Notes: generated by a model from the letters alone, not told the origin. DNA of 64,000 nt from Algoriphagus sp. (GCF_029254265.1 NZ_JAQWXX010000082.1:1-64000), one strand, 5' to 3'. Positions 8,750 through 18,024 are shown, numbered from the stretch's first letter. Program-made: numbers and translations.

Positions 8750-9235
8750 CTATTTTTTCCCTTTGTAGCTAGTCGCTTTGGCGACCGTCTCCTGATCAAA
8801 TGATCCTTTCATCTCAAATACCATCAAATCTCCCTCGTCGCCACTAACAACCACCACAAGGTCAGAGATTTTTGAATTTCCTTTGGAATAAACTACGATA
8901 CCGCTTTTTGCCTCTGAAGTTTCCATCAGTAGATCGTATCGCTCTTTTTCCAGACCCTTTTGCAAAGCTTTAAATTCCGCTCTATTCTGGTCGGCATTAT
9001 CAGGAAGGGTAAAGAAATTTAGTTTCTCGATTGATTTGGCCACTGTAGCCATATCATCTTCATTGAGATCAATTTTAAAGCCTTCGGCAAAATTCATAAA
9101 GTTCCCTCCCAGCTCCAGATGAAAGAAATCATCATTGCTTTTGTACTTTTCATAAAGCGTTTTTACACTTTTGCTTTGAGCCTGGGCAGTCAATACTGCT
9201 CCGATTAGTGCTAGGGTTAAGAGTAGTTTTTTCAT
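8750..9235 (-). CDS. DUF4252 domain-containing secreted protein
   Basis: Signal peptide; paralogous to the next ORF; located in sigma/anti-sigma cluster. Confidence 0.7.
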   Translation of the reverse strand: MKKLLLTLALIGAVLTAQAQSKSVKTLYEKYKSNDDFFHLELGGNFMNFAEGFKIDLNEDDMATVAKSIEKLNFFTLPDNADQNRAEFKALQKGLEKERYDLLMETSEAKSGIVVYSKGNSKISDLVVVVSGDEGDLMVFEMKGSFDQETVAKATSYKGKK

Positions 9236-9290
9236 AATTAGTTGGTTTAGTTTTTTTTATTAGTTTAAAATTTCTCTTGTCTTATTTATT

Positions 9291-9836
9291 TTATTTTGCC
9301 CCTTTTGGGCCCTTACTTCCTTTGCCATATTGATCCATGCCAGGAATGTTGGTTTTTTCGGCAAGCATATTTAGATCTGCATAAGTGAAGCTTCCCAGCA
9401 TTGAGAGCAATGTGAAATCACCTTTATCTCCGGAGATCATCATCAGTTCCTTAACCAGACCACCTTCCTCCCGAACCATAAATTTCAAACTACTTCCTTT
9501 GTCTTCGACGATCATCAGATCCTCGTACTTATTTTTAGAAAGTGTTCCCATCGCTTCTTTATAAAAAGCCATACCATCGACTTCTTCTGAAGAAAGGATA
9601 CGAATTCCTTTTACTTTGGAGATCAGAGTGCCTAGTTCCTCCGCGTCTTTGTCCGTACCGGCATTACTTTTCAGAAATCCTCCAGCCATTTGCATCATTT
9701 TCGGAGAAATGTAGACTCTGGAGAACCGGTCATCATCCATATACTTGGAGAAAAACTTCTGGATCGCATCATCTTGGGCATTTGCCTGGAAAATGATAGC
9801 CATCAATAAAAACGGAGCAATCAGTAATTTTTTCAT
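9291..9836 (-). CDS. DUF4252 domain-containing secreted protein
   Basis: Signal peptide; DDAIQKFFSKYMDDDRFSRVYISPKMMQMAGGF pattern. Confidence 0.7.
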   Translation of the reverse strand: MKKLLIAPFLLMAIIFQANAQDDAIQKFFSKYMDDDRFSRVYISPKMMQMAGGFLKSNAGTDKDAEELGTLISKVKGIRILSSEEVDGMAFYKEAMGTLSKNKYEDLMIVEDKGSSLKFMVREEGGLVKELMMISGDKGDFTLLSMLGSFTYADLNMLAEKTNIPGMDQYGKGSKGPKGAK

Positions 9837-10270
9837 TTTTCTATAGTTTTGGAATGACCAAAAATCTGGTCAGTAGTATTCAAATATTTTAGATTACTCA
9901 TCGGTAGCATCTGATCTTGTCCCTTAGACAAATTGTTCTGAATTAGTGCAAAAGCCATCATTACTTCCTCATAAGCAGCTTCCTCAGCCTGCTTTTGCTC
10001 ATAAACTTGCCATCCCCAAACAGATCCGATCAAAATCGCAACTGAAGCTGCCCAACTCATCCAAGATGGATTCAGTCTTCTCACTTTTGCCTCAGGCAAG
10101 CTAATTTTAGAAGGTTCCTCTTTTTTGAAATCGGCGAGAATTCCAAAGAGCATTTTTTCATTTGTATACCCTTCCGAAGCTCGAAGCAAAACCTTCAACT
10201 CCTGCTCTTCTGCAAGGCTGGTTTCTGCATCGTAGTATTTGGCAAGCAGGTCTTCTATTCGTTCGTTCAT
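9833..10270 (-). CDS. putative anti-sigma factor (membrane)
   Basis: Single TM segment, start/stop overlap with upstream sigma factor. Confidence 0.6.
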   Translation of the reverse strand: MNERIEDLLAKYYDAETSLAEEQELKVLLRASEGYTNEKMLFGILADFKKEEPSKISLPEAKVRRLNPSWMSWAASVAILIGSVWGWQVYEQKQAEEAAYEEVMMAFALIQNNLSKGQDQMLPMSNLKYLNTTDQIFGHSKTIEK

Positions 10271-10758
10271 TTGGCTAGTTGTTGGTTGATCATCATTTCC
10301 CGGATTCGTTTTCTGGCTCGATGTAGATTCACTTTCACTTGATCCAGTGAAATCTCCAGATGAGCTGCTATCTCTTCATAATCCAGTCCCTCCACTTCTC
10401 GCAATTGAAAGATATCCTGTTGTTTTTCCGGTAATTCCTTCAAAAGCAACATCACTTTTCGAACCGAATCACTTTGATCTTCAAGTTGTGATTCTTCATC
10501 CGTTAGGTGTTTCACTTCTTCCAAGGACTCTATTTTTTTATTTTGTCGAAAGTGAGACAAGACCTCGTTTTTAAGACTTAGCACCAGCCAACCTGAGAGA
10601 TTTGCATGATTGCTTAGTTCCTTTTCGCGGGTAAATGATTTTTCGAAAACATTCTGAAGTACATCTTCGGCCAGCGCTCGATCCTTTACCCAGCTAAAAG
10701 CGAGACGGTAGAGTCTGCCTCGCTGCGGCCAAATATGTGCTTCAAAAAATGACTTCAT
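10267..10758 (-). CDS. ECF RNA polymerase sigma factor
   Basis: Sigma70 region 2 (YRLAFSWVKDRALAEDVLQNVFEKSF) and region 4 (LPEKQQDIFQLREVEGLDYEEIAAHLEISLDQVKVNLHRARKRIR). Confidence 0.93.
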   Translation of the reverse strand: MKSFFEAHIWPQRGRLYRLAFSWVKDRALAEDVLQNVFEKSFTREKELSNHANLSGWLVLSLKNEVLSHFRQNKKIESLEEVKHLTDEESQLEDQSDSVRKVMLLLKELPEKQQDIFQLREVEGLDYEEIAAHLEISLDQVKVNLHRARKRIREMMINQQLAK

Positions 10759-10786
10759 TTGCTAGGGTAATGCATGAGAATTGGGA

Positions 10787-10804
10787 ATGTTACAGGATGT
10801 TACA
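10787..10804 (-). promoter_or_regulatory. tandem TGTAACAT repeats upstream of ECF sigma gene
   Basis: ATGTTACA-GG-ATGTTACA on +, 10-bp period. Confidence 0.5.
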
Positions 10805-11011
10805 AAAAATATTTTGAGCGAATGATATTTTTTTAGAAACTCAGTAGATCATTTTGAGTTTCTTATTTGAATTTTAATCTAATGAAAATCAAAACTATAA
10901 AGTATAGATTGATTTTAAATTAATTTGAAAAATAGTATGCATGCCGACTATTTATTAATTTGCCTCCAGAATAATCAAGTGATAAATGAGAAAATACAGT
11001 TCAAAAAAGGG

Positions 11012-11042
11012 CATAAAAAAAGCCTCGACCGAAGTCGAGGCT
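11012..11042 (-). terminator. terminator of tRNA-Phe transcript
   Basis: AGCCTCGAC...GTCGAGGCT stem with A run on +, abutting tRNA 3' end. Confidence 0.75.
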
Positions 11043-11117
11043 GGTGGTGATAAGTGGACTCGAACCACCGACTCACGGATTTTCAGTCCGATGCTCTACC
11101 AACTGAGCTATATCACC
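11042..11117 (-). tRNA. tRNA-Phe (GAA)
   Basis: Reverse strand GGTGATATAGCTCAGTTGGTAGAGCATCGGACTGAAAATCCGTGAGTCGGTGGTTCGAGTCCACTTATCACCACCA; anticodon GAA, encoded CCA. Confidence 0.97.
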
Positions 11118-11133
11118 GTTTTTTAAAGTGATG

Positions 11134-11164
11134 CAAAGGTAGGTATTTGGACAGTTGTACCAAA
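11134..11164 (-). promoter_or_regulatory. tRNA-Phe promoter TTTG-N19-TACCTTTG
   Basis: Exact TTTG/TAnnTTTG match with 19-nt spacer, 17 nt upstream of the tRNA. Confidence 0.75.
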
Positions 11165-11219
11165 TCATTTGAAAAAAAAATATTCATAAAAACTCAAGTA
11201 ACACGCTAAATCTATCAAT

Positions 11220-12554
11220 ATGAGCTTTTTACCACAACTTGCATTTGTGCTTATTTTGGGCGTTGCAGGCTATATTTTGACCAAAAGGATCAAATTTCTC
11301 CGAAGAAACATTTTTTTGGGAAAAGCCGAGACCCGAAATGATCACTCTGAAGATCGCTGGAAAACCATGGCCTTGGTCGCTTTTGGTCAGCAAAAAATGT
11401 TTAAGCGCATTATTCCTGCACTGCTTCACTTATTGATTTATGTAGGCTTTGTGGTAATCAATCTCGAAGTTCTGGAATTTATTCTGGATGGAATATTAGG
11501 GACTCATCGATTATTTGCTCCTTTTTTAGGTGGCGTTTACACAGCAGCTATGAACATGTTTGAGTTCTTAGCAGTGGCAGTTCTGTTTTCCTGTGTAGTT
11601 TTTCTTACCAGACGCTATGTCACCAAAGTGGAGCGATTCCAAAAACCGGAAATGAAAGGCTGGCCAGCCCTTGATGCCACACTTATTTTGGTGATAGAGA
11701 TTATCTTGATGATTGCAGTTTTGACCATGAATGCGACAGACCAGATTTTAGCAGAGCGAGGTGCTGATCATTATTTAGCCTTGGGTCCACTTTTCTTTAG
11801 TGGTTTGATTCGGCCATTATTTGAAGGCATGTCAATAGAAGCCTTACACTTCATTGAGCGATTTGCTTGGTGGTTTCACATCGTTGGAATTTTAGCTTTC
11901 GCTGTTTATGTCACTTATTCCAAGCACTTGCATATTTTCTTGGCTTTCCCAAATACCTGGTATTCCAATCTGAAACCTAAAGGTGAAATGGTAAATATGC
12001 CAGAAGTCACAAATGAGGTCAACATGATGCTTGGGATTCCAACAGAAGCGGCAAGTTACCCACCTGCTGAGATTGGAAGGTTTGGGGCAAAAGATATCAA
12101 CGACCTTTCTTGGATCAATATCATGAATGCATATTCCTGCACTGAGTGTGGAAGATGTACTTCTGAATGTCCGGCAAATCTGACCGGAAAAAAGCTTTCT
12201 CCTAGAAAAATCATGATGGATGTACGGGATCGTGCAGAGGAAGTAGGCAAAAGTATTGATGCTGGCGGACCTGGCTTTGAGGATGGTAAATCACTTTTGG
12301 GAGATTACATCACCAAAGAGGAATTAAATGCTTGCACCAGTTGCAACGCTTGCGTGGAAGCCTGCCCTGTCAATATTGATCCACTTTCAATTATTCTTCA
12401 AATGCGTCGCTATGTGGCCATGGAGGAATCCGGTACTCCAGCGCAATGGAATGCGATGTTCCAGAATATGGAAACCAGCTTTTCTCCTTGGAAATTTAGC
12501 CCGTCGGATCGATTCAATTGGGCTGAGAAGGTGAAGGAAGAGGAGGTTAAATAG
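11220..12554 (+). CDS. membrane (Fe-S)-binding protein, HdrC/HdrE-like
   Basis: N-terminal TM helices; two 4Fe-4S motifs [12 protein letters not shown] and [12 protein letters not shown]. Confidence 0.85.
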   Translation: MSFLPQLAFVLILGVAGYILTKRIKFLRRNIFLGKAETRNDHSEDRWKTMALVAFGQQKMFKRIIPALLHLLIYVGFVVINLEVLEFILDGILGTHRLFAPFLGGVYTAAMNMFEFLAVAVLFSCVVFLTRRYVTKVERFQKPEMKGWPALDATLILVIEIILMIAVLTMNATDQILAERGADHYLALGPLFFSGLIRPLFEGMSIEALHFIERFAWWFHIVGILAFAVYVTYSKHLHIFLAFPNTWYSNLKPKGEMVNMPEVTNEVNMMLGIPTEAASYPPAEIGRFGAKDINDLSWINIMNAYSCTECGRCTSECPANLTGKKLSPRKIMMDVRDRAEEVGKSIDAGGPGFEDGKSLLGDYITKEELNACTSCNACVEACPVNIDPLSIILQMRRYVAMEESGTPAQWNAMFQNMETSFSPWKFSPSDRFNWAEKVKEEEVK

Positions 12555-12640
12555 TTGGCAGTTGGCAGTTGGCAGTTGGCAGTTGGCAGTTGGCAGTTGG
12601 CAGTTGGCAGTTGGCAGTTGGCAGTTGGCAGTTGGCAGTT
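12553..12640. repeat. tandem repeat of 7-bp unit AGTTGGC, about 12.5 copies
   Basis: Read directly; starts inside the TAG stop codon of the upstream CDS. Confidence 0.98.
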
Positions 12641-12757
12641 AAGGCAAATTTAGAGTAAAAAGTAAAGTTCAATAGCAGAAAAAATAATTGAGGTTTATGT
12701 GGTTTTCAAGCATCAAAAAGATCTTGTAAATCATAATTCCCATATCGTAAATTAACT

Positions 12758-13552
12758 ATGTCAGAAAATTATAAAGTACCAACCATGGCCGAAATGGCCG
12801 GCAAAGGAGAAACTCCCGAAGTTCTGTTTTGGGTAGGCTGTGCGGGTTCTTTCGATGAGCGATACAAAGCCGTAACGCAGGCTTTTGTGAAAATATTAAA
12901 TAAAGTAGGGGTCAGTTTTGCTGTGCTTGGCCCAGAGGAAGCTTGTACAGGGGATCCTGCTAGAAGAGCCGGAAATGAATTTCTTTTCCAGATGCAAGCC
13001 GTAGCAAATATCCAAGTGATGAATGGCTACGAGGTAAAGAAAGTAGTCACGGCCTGTCCGCATTGCTTCAATACCATTAAAAACGAATATCCAGCATTGG
13101 GAGGAAATTATGAGGTAATCCATCATTCCCAATTCCTACAGCAGCTGATCAATGAAGGAAAAGTAACGCTAAAAGGCGGCGGAGAATTCAAGGGTAAGAA
13201 GATTACCTTCCACGATTCTTGCTACCTCGGCAGAGCAAATAATGTCTATGAAGCTCCTCGTGAAGTGATCAAAGCGCTTGATATAGAATTGGTGGAAATG
13301 AAGCGTTGCAAGACCAAAGGCCTTTGTTGTGGGGCTGGTGGAGCCCAAATGTTTAAAGAACCAGAGCCAGGAAAGAAGGACATTAATATCGAGCGAACTG
13401 AAGAAGCATTAGCCACTGGAGCAAGTACAATTGCTGTGGGTTGCCCCTTTTGTCTGACGATGATGACGGATGGTGTCAAGAACAAAGAGCGAGAAGCAGA
13501 TGTAAAAGTCTACGATCTAGCAGAAATGATTGCCAAAGACATGGGAATTTGA
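12758..13552 (+). CDS. (Fe-S)-binding protein with CCG domains (HdrB/LutA/GlcF-like)
   Basis: Cys-rich VGCAGSF..., HDSCYLGR...CKTKGLCCGAGGAQMF. Confidence 0.85.
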   Translation: MSENYKVPTMAEMAGKGETPEVLFWVGCAGSFDERYKAVTQAFVKILNKVGVSFAVLGPEEACTGDPARRAGNEFLFQMQAVANIQVMNGYEVKKVVTACPHCFNTIKNEYPALGGNYEVIHHSQFLQQLINEGKVTLKGGGEFKGKKITFHDSCYLGRANNVYEAPREVIKALDIELVEMKRCKTKGLCCGAGGAQMFKEPEPGKKDINIERTEEALATGASTIAVGCPFCLTMMTDGVKNKEREADVKVYDLAEMIAKDMGI

Positions 13553-13575
13553 TCAAAAAGCTTTGAATCAATTTG

Positions 13576-13608
13576 ACCCTTTTTGCCGTTAGGTAGAAAG
13601 GGTTTTTC
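13576..13608 (+). terminator. Rho-independent terminator
   Basis: ACCCTTTT...AAAGGGT stem plus T run. Confidence 0.5.
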
Positions 13609-13630
13609 TTTGCCTAAAATTAATAAGTCC

Positions 13631-14119
13631 ATGTACGTATCATTTGACAGTTTAGCAGCACATTCCAGAATATGGGTTTATCAGTCTGAAAGAGCTTTTT
13701 CTTCGAAAGAAATTGAACTGATTGATTCCACACTTCAGCGGTTTTGCGAAGGATGGAATACACATGGAAATTTAATGCCTACTTCCTTTCAACTATTGGA
13801 AGGCCAATTTATCGTATTGGGAGTAGATGAAAGTAGCCTTGGTGCAAGTGGATGTTCGATTGATAGCTCAGTAAGAACTCTGCGCGAGCTGGAAAAACAA
13901 CTGGAAATCAACTTGACAGATCAAGGCAAAGTAAGCTTTAAGAAGGGCAAAGGTCAGATCTCAGTTTATCCAGCTTTGGGAATTAAGTCCAAAGTTTTAT
14001 CTGGGGAAATCGACAAAGACACGCTAGTGCTCAACCCACTTGTGAAAATCAAAAAAGACTTGGAAAAAGTATGGATTTCAGCGAATGAAAGTTGGTTAAA
14101 CAAATACTTTCCAAATTAA
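13631..14119 (+). CDS. conserved Bacteroidetes protein (often labelled 'ABC transporter ATPase')
   Basis: MYVSFDSLAAHSRIWVYQSERAFS; no Walker motifs seen; ORF start at 13583 lies within a terminator. Confidence 0.6.
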   Translation: MYVSFDSLAAHSRIWVYQSERAFSSKEIELIDSTLQRFCEGWNTHGNLMPTSFQLLEGQFIVLGVDESSLGASGCSIDSSVRTLRELEKQLEINLTDQGKVSFKKGKGQISVYPALGIKSKVLSGEIDKDTLVLNPLVKIKKDLEKVWISANESWLNKYFPN

Positions 14120-14157
14120 TTAGTAATATTCAGTATAGATCAATCATAGCGCTTCAG

Positions 14158-16089
14158 ATGAAAAACCATTTTTTATGGATCAGTCTCATTCTCCTAGCCG
14201 GAGTAAGTTCGTGTAAAAGCCTTCAAGAAAAGGGGAATGAGCAATATTTATCAGGTCAATACCAATTTGCAATCAATTCATTTTCTCAGATTTTGGCCAA
14301 TGACTCTAGCAACCAAGAGGCAAATCAAATCATTGCAGAAAGCTACCGATTATCAAACCGTATTGAGGAAGCAGGCCCTTATTATCAAAAACTAACTGAA
14401 ACTGATCCTAGCTTTGAAAGCTATTACAGGCTTGGCTTAAGTCTCAAGGCCCAAGGAAAAAACGAAGAGGCCAAAGTGGCATTCGAAGCTGCAAAAGGCT
14501 ATACTCAAGAAGATCGATTTTTAGCAGAAACCCAGCGTCAGCTTGAAGCAATCAAACTAGCGGGAGGAATTGAAAATTATTGGCCAATGCATGAGTTGGT
14601 TAATTACAAAGAGCTGAATACTGCTGGAGCAGACTATGCGCCAGTGATTTCTGAGGACTTTATCTATTTCACATCTGGTCGCCAAGCTTCCGGCTTATAT
14701 CCAGCTGATGGTTCTCCCTACCATAAATTATTTCGAGCCAGAGCTGATGGCCTTAAGGTAGATGTCAGCGCAGTTCAGGCACTTCCGGAATTCAATAATG
14801 AAGAAGGGCTAAACCAAGCTGCAATCGCAATAAGTCCAGATGGAAATACCATTATCTATGCGCGAGGAAACTCTACATCACCAAAAGACTTACCGGAAAC
14901 GGCATTATTTGCTTCCTACTTCCGTGGCGGGGGATTCACCCAGCCAATCTGGATGCCTGTAAATGAAGATGAATTTTGGTGGAATTCAACCCCAGCTTTT
15001 AGCCCAGACGGATCAGAATTGTATTTTGCTTCGAACCGCCCAGGAGGATTTGGAGGAATAGATCTTTACAAAGCAACCAAACTTGCCAATGGGGATTTCG
15101 GAAATGCAGTCAATCTTGGTCCAACAATAAACACTCCGGGAAATGAGCTTTTCCCACGAATGGCTCCTGATGGGAAATTCTTCTTTTCATCCGACGGACA
15201 TCCAGGTTATGGGAAATTAGATCTTTTCGTAGCAGAAAAAGATGAATCCGGAAAGCAAGTAGTGATTAACCTTGGTGAGAATTTCAACAGTAACAATGAT
15301 GATTTCGGGATTTTTTTCACCGAATATCCGAAAGCTGGATACATCTCCTCCAACCGTGATGGTGGTGTTGGCGATGATGACATTTACTTCTTTGAGGACA
15401 AGACACCAAAGCCGAAAATCATCAATGTATTGCTCAATGTGATCACCAAAGAGCGTGTAGCAGGAGAACCAGATAAAATCTTGAATCAAGCTCGTGTAGT
15501 CCTTTATGATGGAAACAATAAGCAAGCTGGCGGTGATTTCTCCAATACCAATGGAAGGGTGAGGTTTACGCTGAGTCCGAATGCAGATTTTACTATTATC
15601 GCTTCCAAAACTGGGTATTTCTCTAAGTCTGTTCCTTATACGACTAAAGGGAAAACTCCAGATCCGGCTACTTTGATCCAAGAGGTAACCAATATCACGT
15701 TGGATACGACTATTGTATTGGATCAATTAATTCTGGATCGATCCATTGTATTGGAAAATATCTATTATGATTTGAATAAGGCTGATATTCGGCCGGATGC
15801 AGCTTTAGAATTAGATAAGTTGGTTCAAATCTTAAAAGACAATCCATCGATTCGCATTGAGTTAAGTTCACATGCGGATGCCCGTGCAACTGATGCCTAT
15901 AACGATGATTTGACCCAACGAAGAGCACAATCAGCAGTGGATTACTTAGTTTCTCAAGGAATTGCACCAGAACGAATGATTGCAAAAGGCTATGGTAAGC
16001 GTCAGCTGATCATCCAAAATGCACAAACCGAAGAGGAGCATCAAGTCAACCGAAGAACGGAGTTTAAGGTGATAGAGATTAAAGAATAG
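14158..16089 (+). CDS. OmpA family lipoprotein with TPR and WD40-like (PD40) repeats
   Basis: Lipobox GVSSCK; FSPDGSELYFASNRPGGFGGIDLY; OmpA C-terminus IRIELSSHADARATDAYNDDLTQRRAQSAVDYL. Confidence 0.88.
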   Translation: MKNHFLWISLILLAGVSSCKSLQEKGNEQYLSGQYQFAINSFSQILANDSSNQEANQIIAESYRLSNRIEEAGPYYQKLTETDPSFESYYRLGLSLKAQGKNEEAKVAFEAAKGYTQEDRFLAETQRQLEAIKLAGGIENYWPMHELVNYKELNTAGADYAPVISEDFIYFTSGRQASGLYPADGSPYHKLFRARADGLKVDVSAVQALPEFNNEEGLNQAAIAISPDGNTIIYARGNSTSPKDLPETALFASYFRGGGFTQPIWMPVNEDEFWWNSTPAFSPDGSELYFASNRPGGFGGIDLYKATKLANGDFGNAVNLGPTINTPGNELFPRMAPDGKFFFSSDGHPGYGKLDLFVAEKDESGKQVVINLGENFNSNNDDFGIFFTEYPKAGYISSNRDGGVGDDDIYFFEDKTPKPKIINVLLNVITKERVAGEPDKILNQARVVLYDGNNKQAGGDFSNTNGRVRFTLSPNADFTIIASKTGYFSKSVPYTTKGKTPDPATLIQEVTNITLDTTIVLDQLILDRSIVLENIYYDLNKADIRPDAALELDKLVQILKDNPSIRIELSSHADARATDAYNDDLTQRRAQSAVDYLVSQGIAPERMIAKGYGKRQLIIQNAQTEEEHQVNRRTEFKVIEIKE

Positions 16090-16117
16090 ATCTGGATTTT
16101 AGATTTATGATTTTTTG

Positions 16118-16154
16118 AAAGCGGTTGGTCTGAAGAAATAGATCAACCGCTTTT
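16118..16154. terminator. bidirectional terminator
   Basis: AAAGCGGTTG...CAACCGCTTT stem. Confidence 0.6.
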
Positions 16155-16158
16155 GATT

Positions 16159-16551
16159 TTAGAAGACAGACTTTAGATTCAAATACGTAACCATTGGGTC
16201 AAAGTCCTTATCTGAGTGAAGGAGCCTAATGTTTTTTTTAATGCAAAAAGTACCAATAATCATGTCCATAGTTTTTCGAACTGTCACTCCTTTCTTCCTT
16301 AATTCTCTATAGCTTTTTGCTGATTCATAGGCAATTTCTTTTCCCACCAAATCAAAAATGAGTAGATCATTAAACAACTCATAAGCCACTTTTACATCTT
16401 GGTCAAAAGTAAACCCTTGTAGTACTTCAGTCATAATTAGATCTCCAATACAAACGTCTTCGATTCCCAAGATTCGATTCAAAAAATCAGATTGAAGTGT
16501 CGCTTTTCCATTGAAATAATCTATCCAAACAGAAGAGTCAACCATTATCAT
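16159..16551 (-). CDS. vapC: PIN-domain ribonuclease toxin
   Basis: MIMVDSSVWIDYFNG N-terminus, LLHSDKDFDPM C-terminal acidic residues; ATGA overlap with antitoxin. Confidence 0.9.
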   Translation of the reverse strand: MIMVDSSVWIDYFNGKATLQSDFLNRILGIEDVCIGDLIMTEVLQGFTFDQDVKVAYELFNDLLIFDLVGKEIAYESAKSYRELRKKGVTVRKTMDMIIGTFCIKKNIRLLHSDKDFDPMVTYLNLKSVF

Positions 16552-16742
16552 AAATCAGAGCGCATTTTATCAAGATCACCTTCCCATTTTAACTTCCCCC
16601 TGTATTCTTTAATTCGTTCTTGTTTTTTCAACCTAACAATTAGACGGAGCCCTTCTTCTACGGTCGCCTTTTTTGTATTAAAGCCTAAGGCCTTCATAGC
16701 CTCTTCCATTAATTTGTCATCAATTTCTATGTTGGTTCTCAT
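16548..16742 (-). CDS. vapB: VapB-family antitoxin
   Basis: MRTNIEIDDKLMEEAMKALGFNTKKATVEEGLRLIV; immediately upstream of vapC. Confidence 0.88.
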   Translation of the reverse strand: MRTNIEIDDKLMEEAMKALGFNTKKATVEEGLRLIVRLKKQERIKEYRGKLKWEGDLDKMRSDL

Positions 16743-16771
16743 ATGTGTATCATTTTATCAAATATACACAT
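16743..16771 (-). promoter_or_regulatory. vapBC operator candidate
   Basis: Perfect inverted repeat ATGTGTAT-N13-ATACACAT abutting the vapB start codon. Confidence 0.6.
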
Positions 16772-16843
16772 TTAGTCAAAAAAAGTTTCATTTGCTATAA
16801 TTCAACTTTTCCCCAGTCAAGGCCCGATTTCCCTTGGAATACT

Positions 16844-16851
16844 TAACTTTG
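16844..16851 (+). promoter_or_regulatory. -7 element TAACTTTG for purM-like gene
   Basis: TAnnTTTG match 6 nt before ATG; no clear -33 TTTG. Confidence 0.4.
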
Positions 16852-16857
16852 TATACT

Positions 16858-18021
16858 ATGAATGAGCGATACATGCAGCGCGGCGTCTCCGCTTCCAAAG
16901 AAGATGTACATCAGGCCATTTCCAAGCTGGATAAAGGTCTTTTTCCAAAAGCTTTTTGCAAGATCGTAGAAGACACCCTTGGCAATGATCCGGACTATTG
17001 CAATATCATGCATGCAGATGGAGCAGGGACCAAGTCTTCACTTGCGTACTTGTACTGGAAAGAAACCGGTGACCTGAGTGTCTGGAAAGGAATAGCACAG
17101 GATGCGATCATCATGAATACCGACGACTTACTTTGCGTTGGTGCGATCAATAATATTTTAGTCTCCTCTACCATCGGGAGAAATAAAAATTTGATCCCGG
17201 GTGAAGTTATCTCAGCGATCATAGAAGGCACAGAAGAAGTCCTTCAGATGCTTCGTGATAAAGGAGTAAATGCAGTGCTTACAGGTGGAGAAACTGCCGA
17301 TGTAGGCGATTTAGTACGGACGATCATCGTTGACAGCACGGTTACCTGCCGAATGCGAAGAGATGAAGTCATCTCAAACGACAAAATTCAAGGTGGTGAT
17401 GTGATCGTCGGGTTGTCTTCTTTTGGTCAGGCTAACTACGAAACTCAATACAACGGAGGAATGGGCTCAAACGGACTCACCTCTGCCCGTCATGATGTAT
17501 TCAACAAAGTTTTGAAGACAAAATACCCTGAATCTTTTGATCCGGCAGTTCCAGAAAGTCTAGTCTATTCTGGGAAATATAATCTAACCGACCCAGCTCC
17601 AGGCGCCCCGGTAGATATGGGGAAATTAGTTCTCTCGCCTACTCGAACCTATGCACCTATCATGGTGGATGTATTAAACTACATGCGAGGACACGTACAT
17701 GGATTGGTTCATTGCTCAGGTGGCGCACAAACCAAAGTGCTTCACTTTGTAGATAACGTTCATGTGATCAAGGACAATCTATTCGAGACTCCTCCTCTTT
17801 TCAAAATCATTCAAGAAGAAAGCAAAACCGACTGGAAAGAAATGTATAAAGTCTTCAATATGGGTCACCGGATGGAGATTTATCTGGATGAGCGCTATGC
17901 TGAAGAAATCATTGACATCGCTGAATCTCACGGAGTGGAAGCTCAAATCATTGGTCGAGTAGAGCCGCATACAGGTAAAAAAGTAACCATTCAGAGCGAA
18001 TACGGTAAATTTGAATACTAA
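16858..18021 (+). CDS. purM: AIR synthase (phosphoribosylformylglycinamidine cyclo-ligase)
   Basis: MNERYMQRGVSASKEDVHQ, HADGAGTKSSLAY, LTGGETADVGD motifs. Confidence 0.85.
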   Translation: MNERYMQRGVSASKEDVHQAISKLDKGLFPKAFCKIVEDTLGNDPDYCNIMHADGAGTKSSLAYLYWKETGDLSVWKGIAQDAIIMNTDDLLCVGAINNILVSSTIGRNKNLIPGEVISAIIEGTEEVLQMLRDKGVNAVLTGGETADVGDLVRTIIVDSTVTCRMRRDEVISNDKIQGGDVIVGLSSFGQANYETQYNGGMGSNGLTSARHDVFNKVLKTKYPESFDPAVPESLVYSGKYNLTDPAPGAPVDMGKLVLSPTRTYAPIMVDVLNYMRGHVHGLVHCSGGAQTKVLHFVDNVHVIKDNLFETPPLFKIIQEESKTDWKEMYKVFNMGHRMEIYLDERYAEEIIDIAESHGVEAQIIGRVEPHTGKKVTIQSEYGKFEY

Positions 18022-18024
18022 TTG

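Noticed and set aside
13583-14119. ABC transporter ATPase function
   Set aside because: No Walker A, signature or Walker B motifs in the sequence; the common label looks like a misannotation
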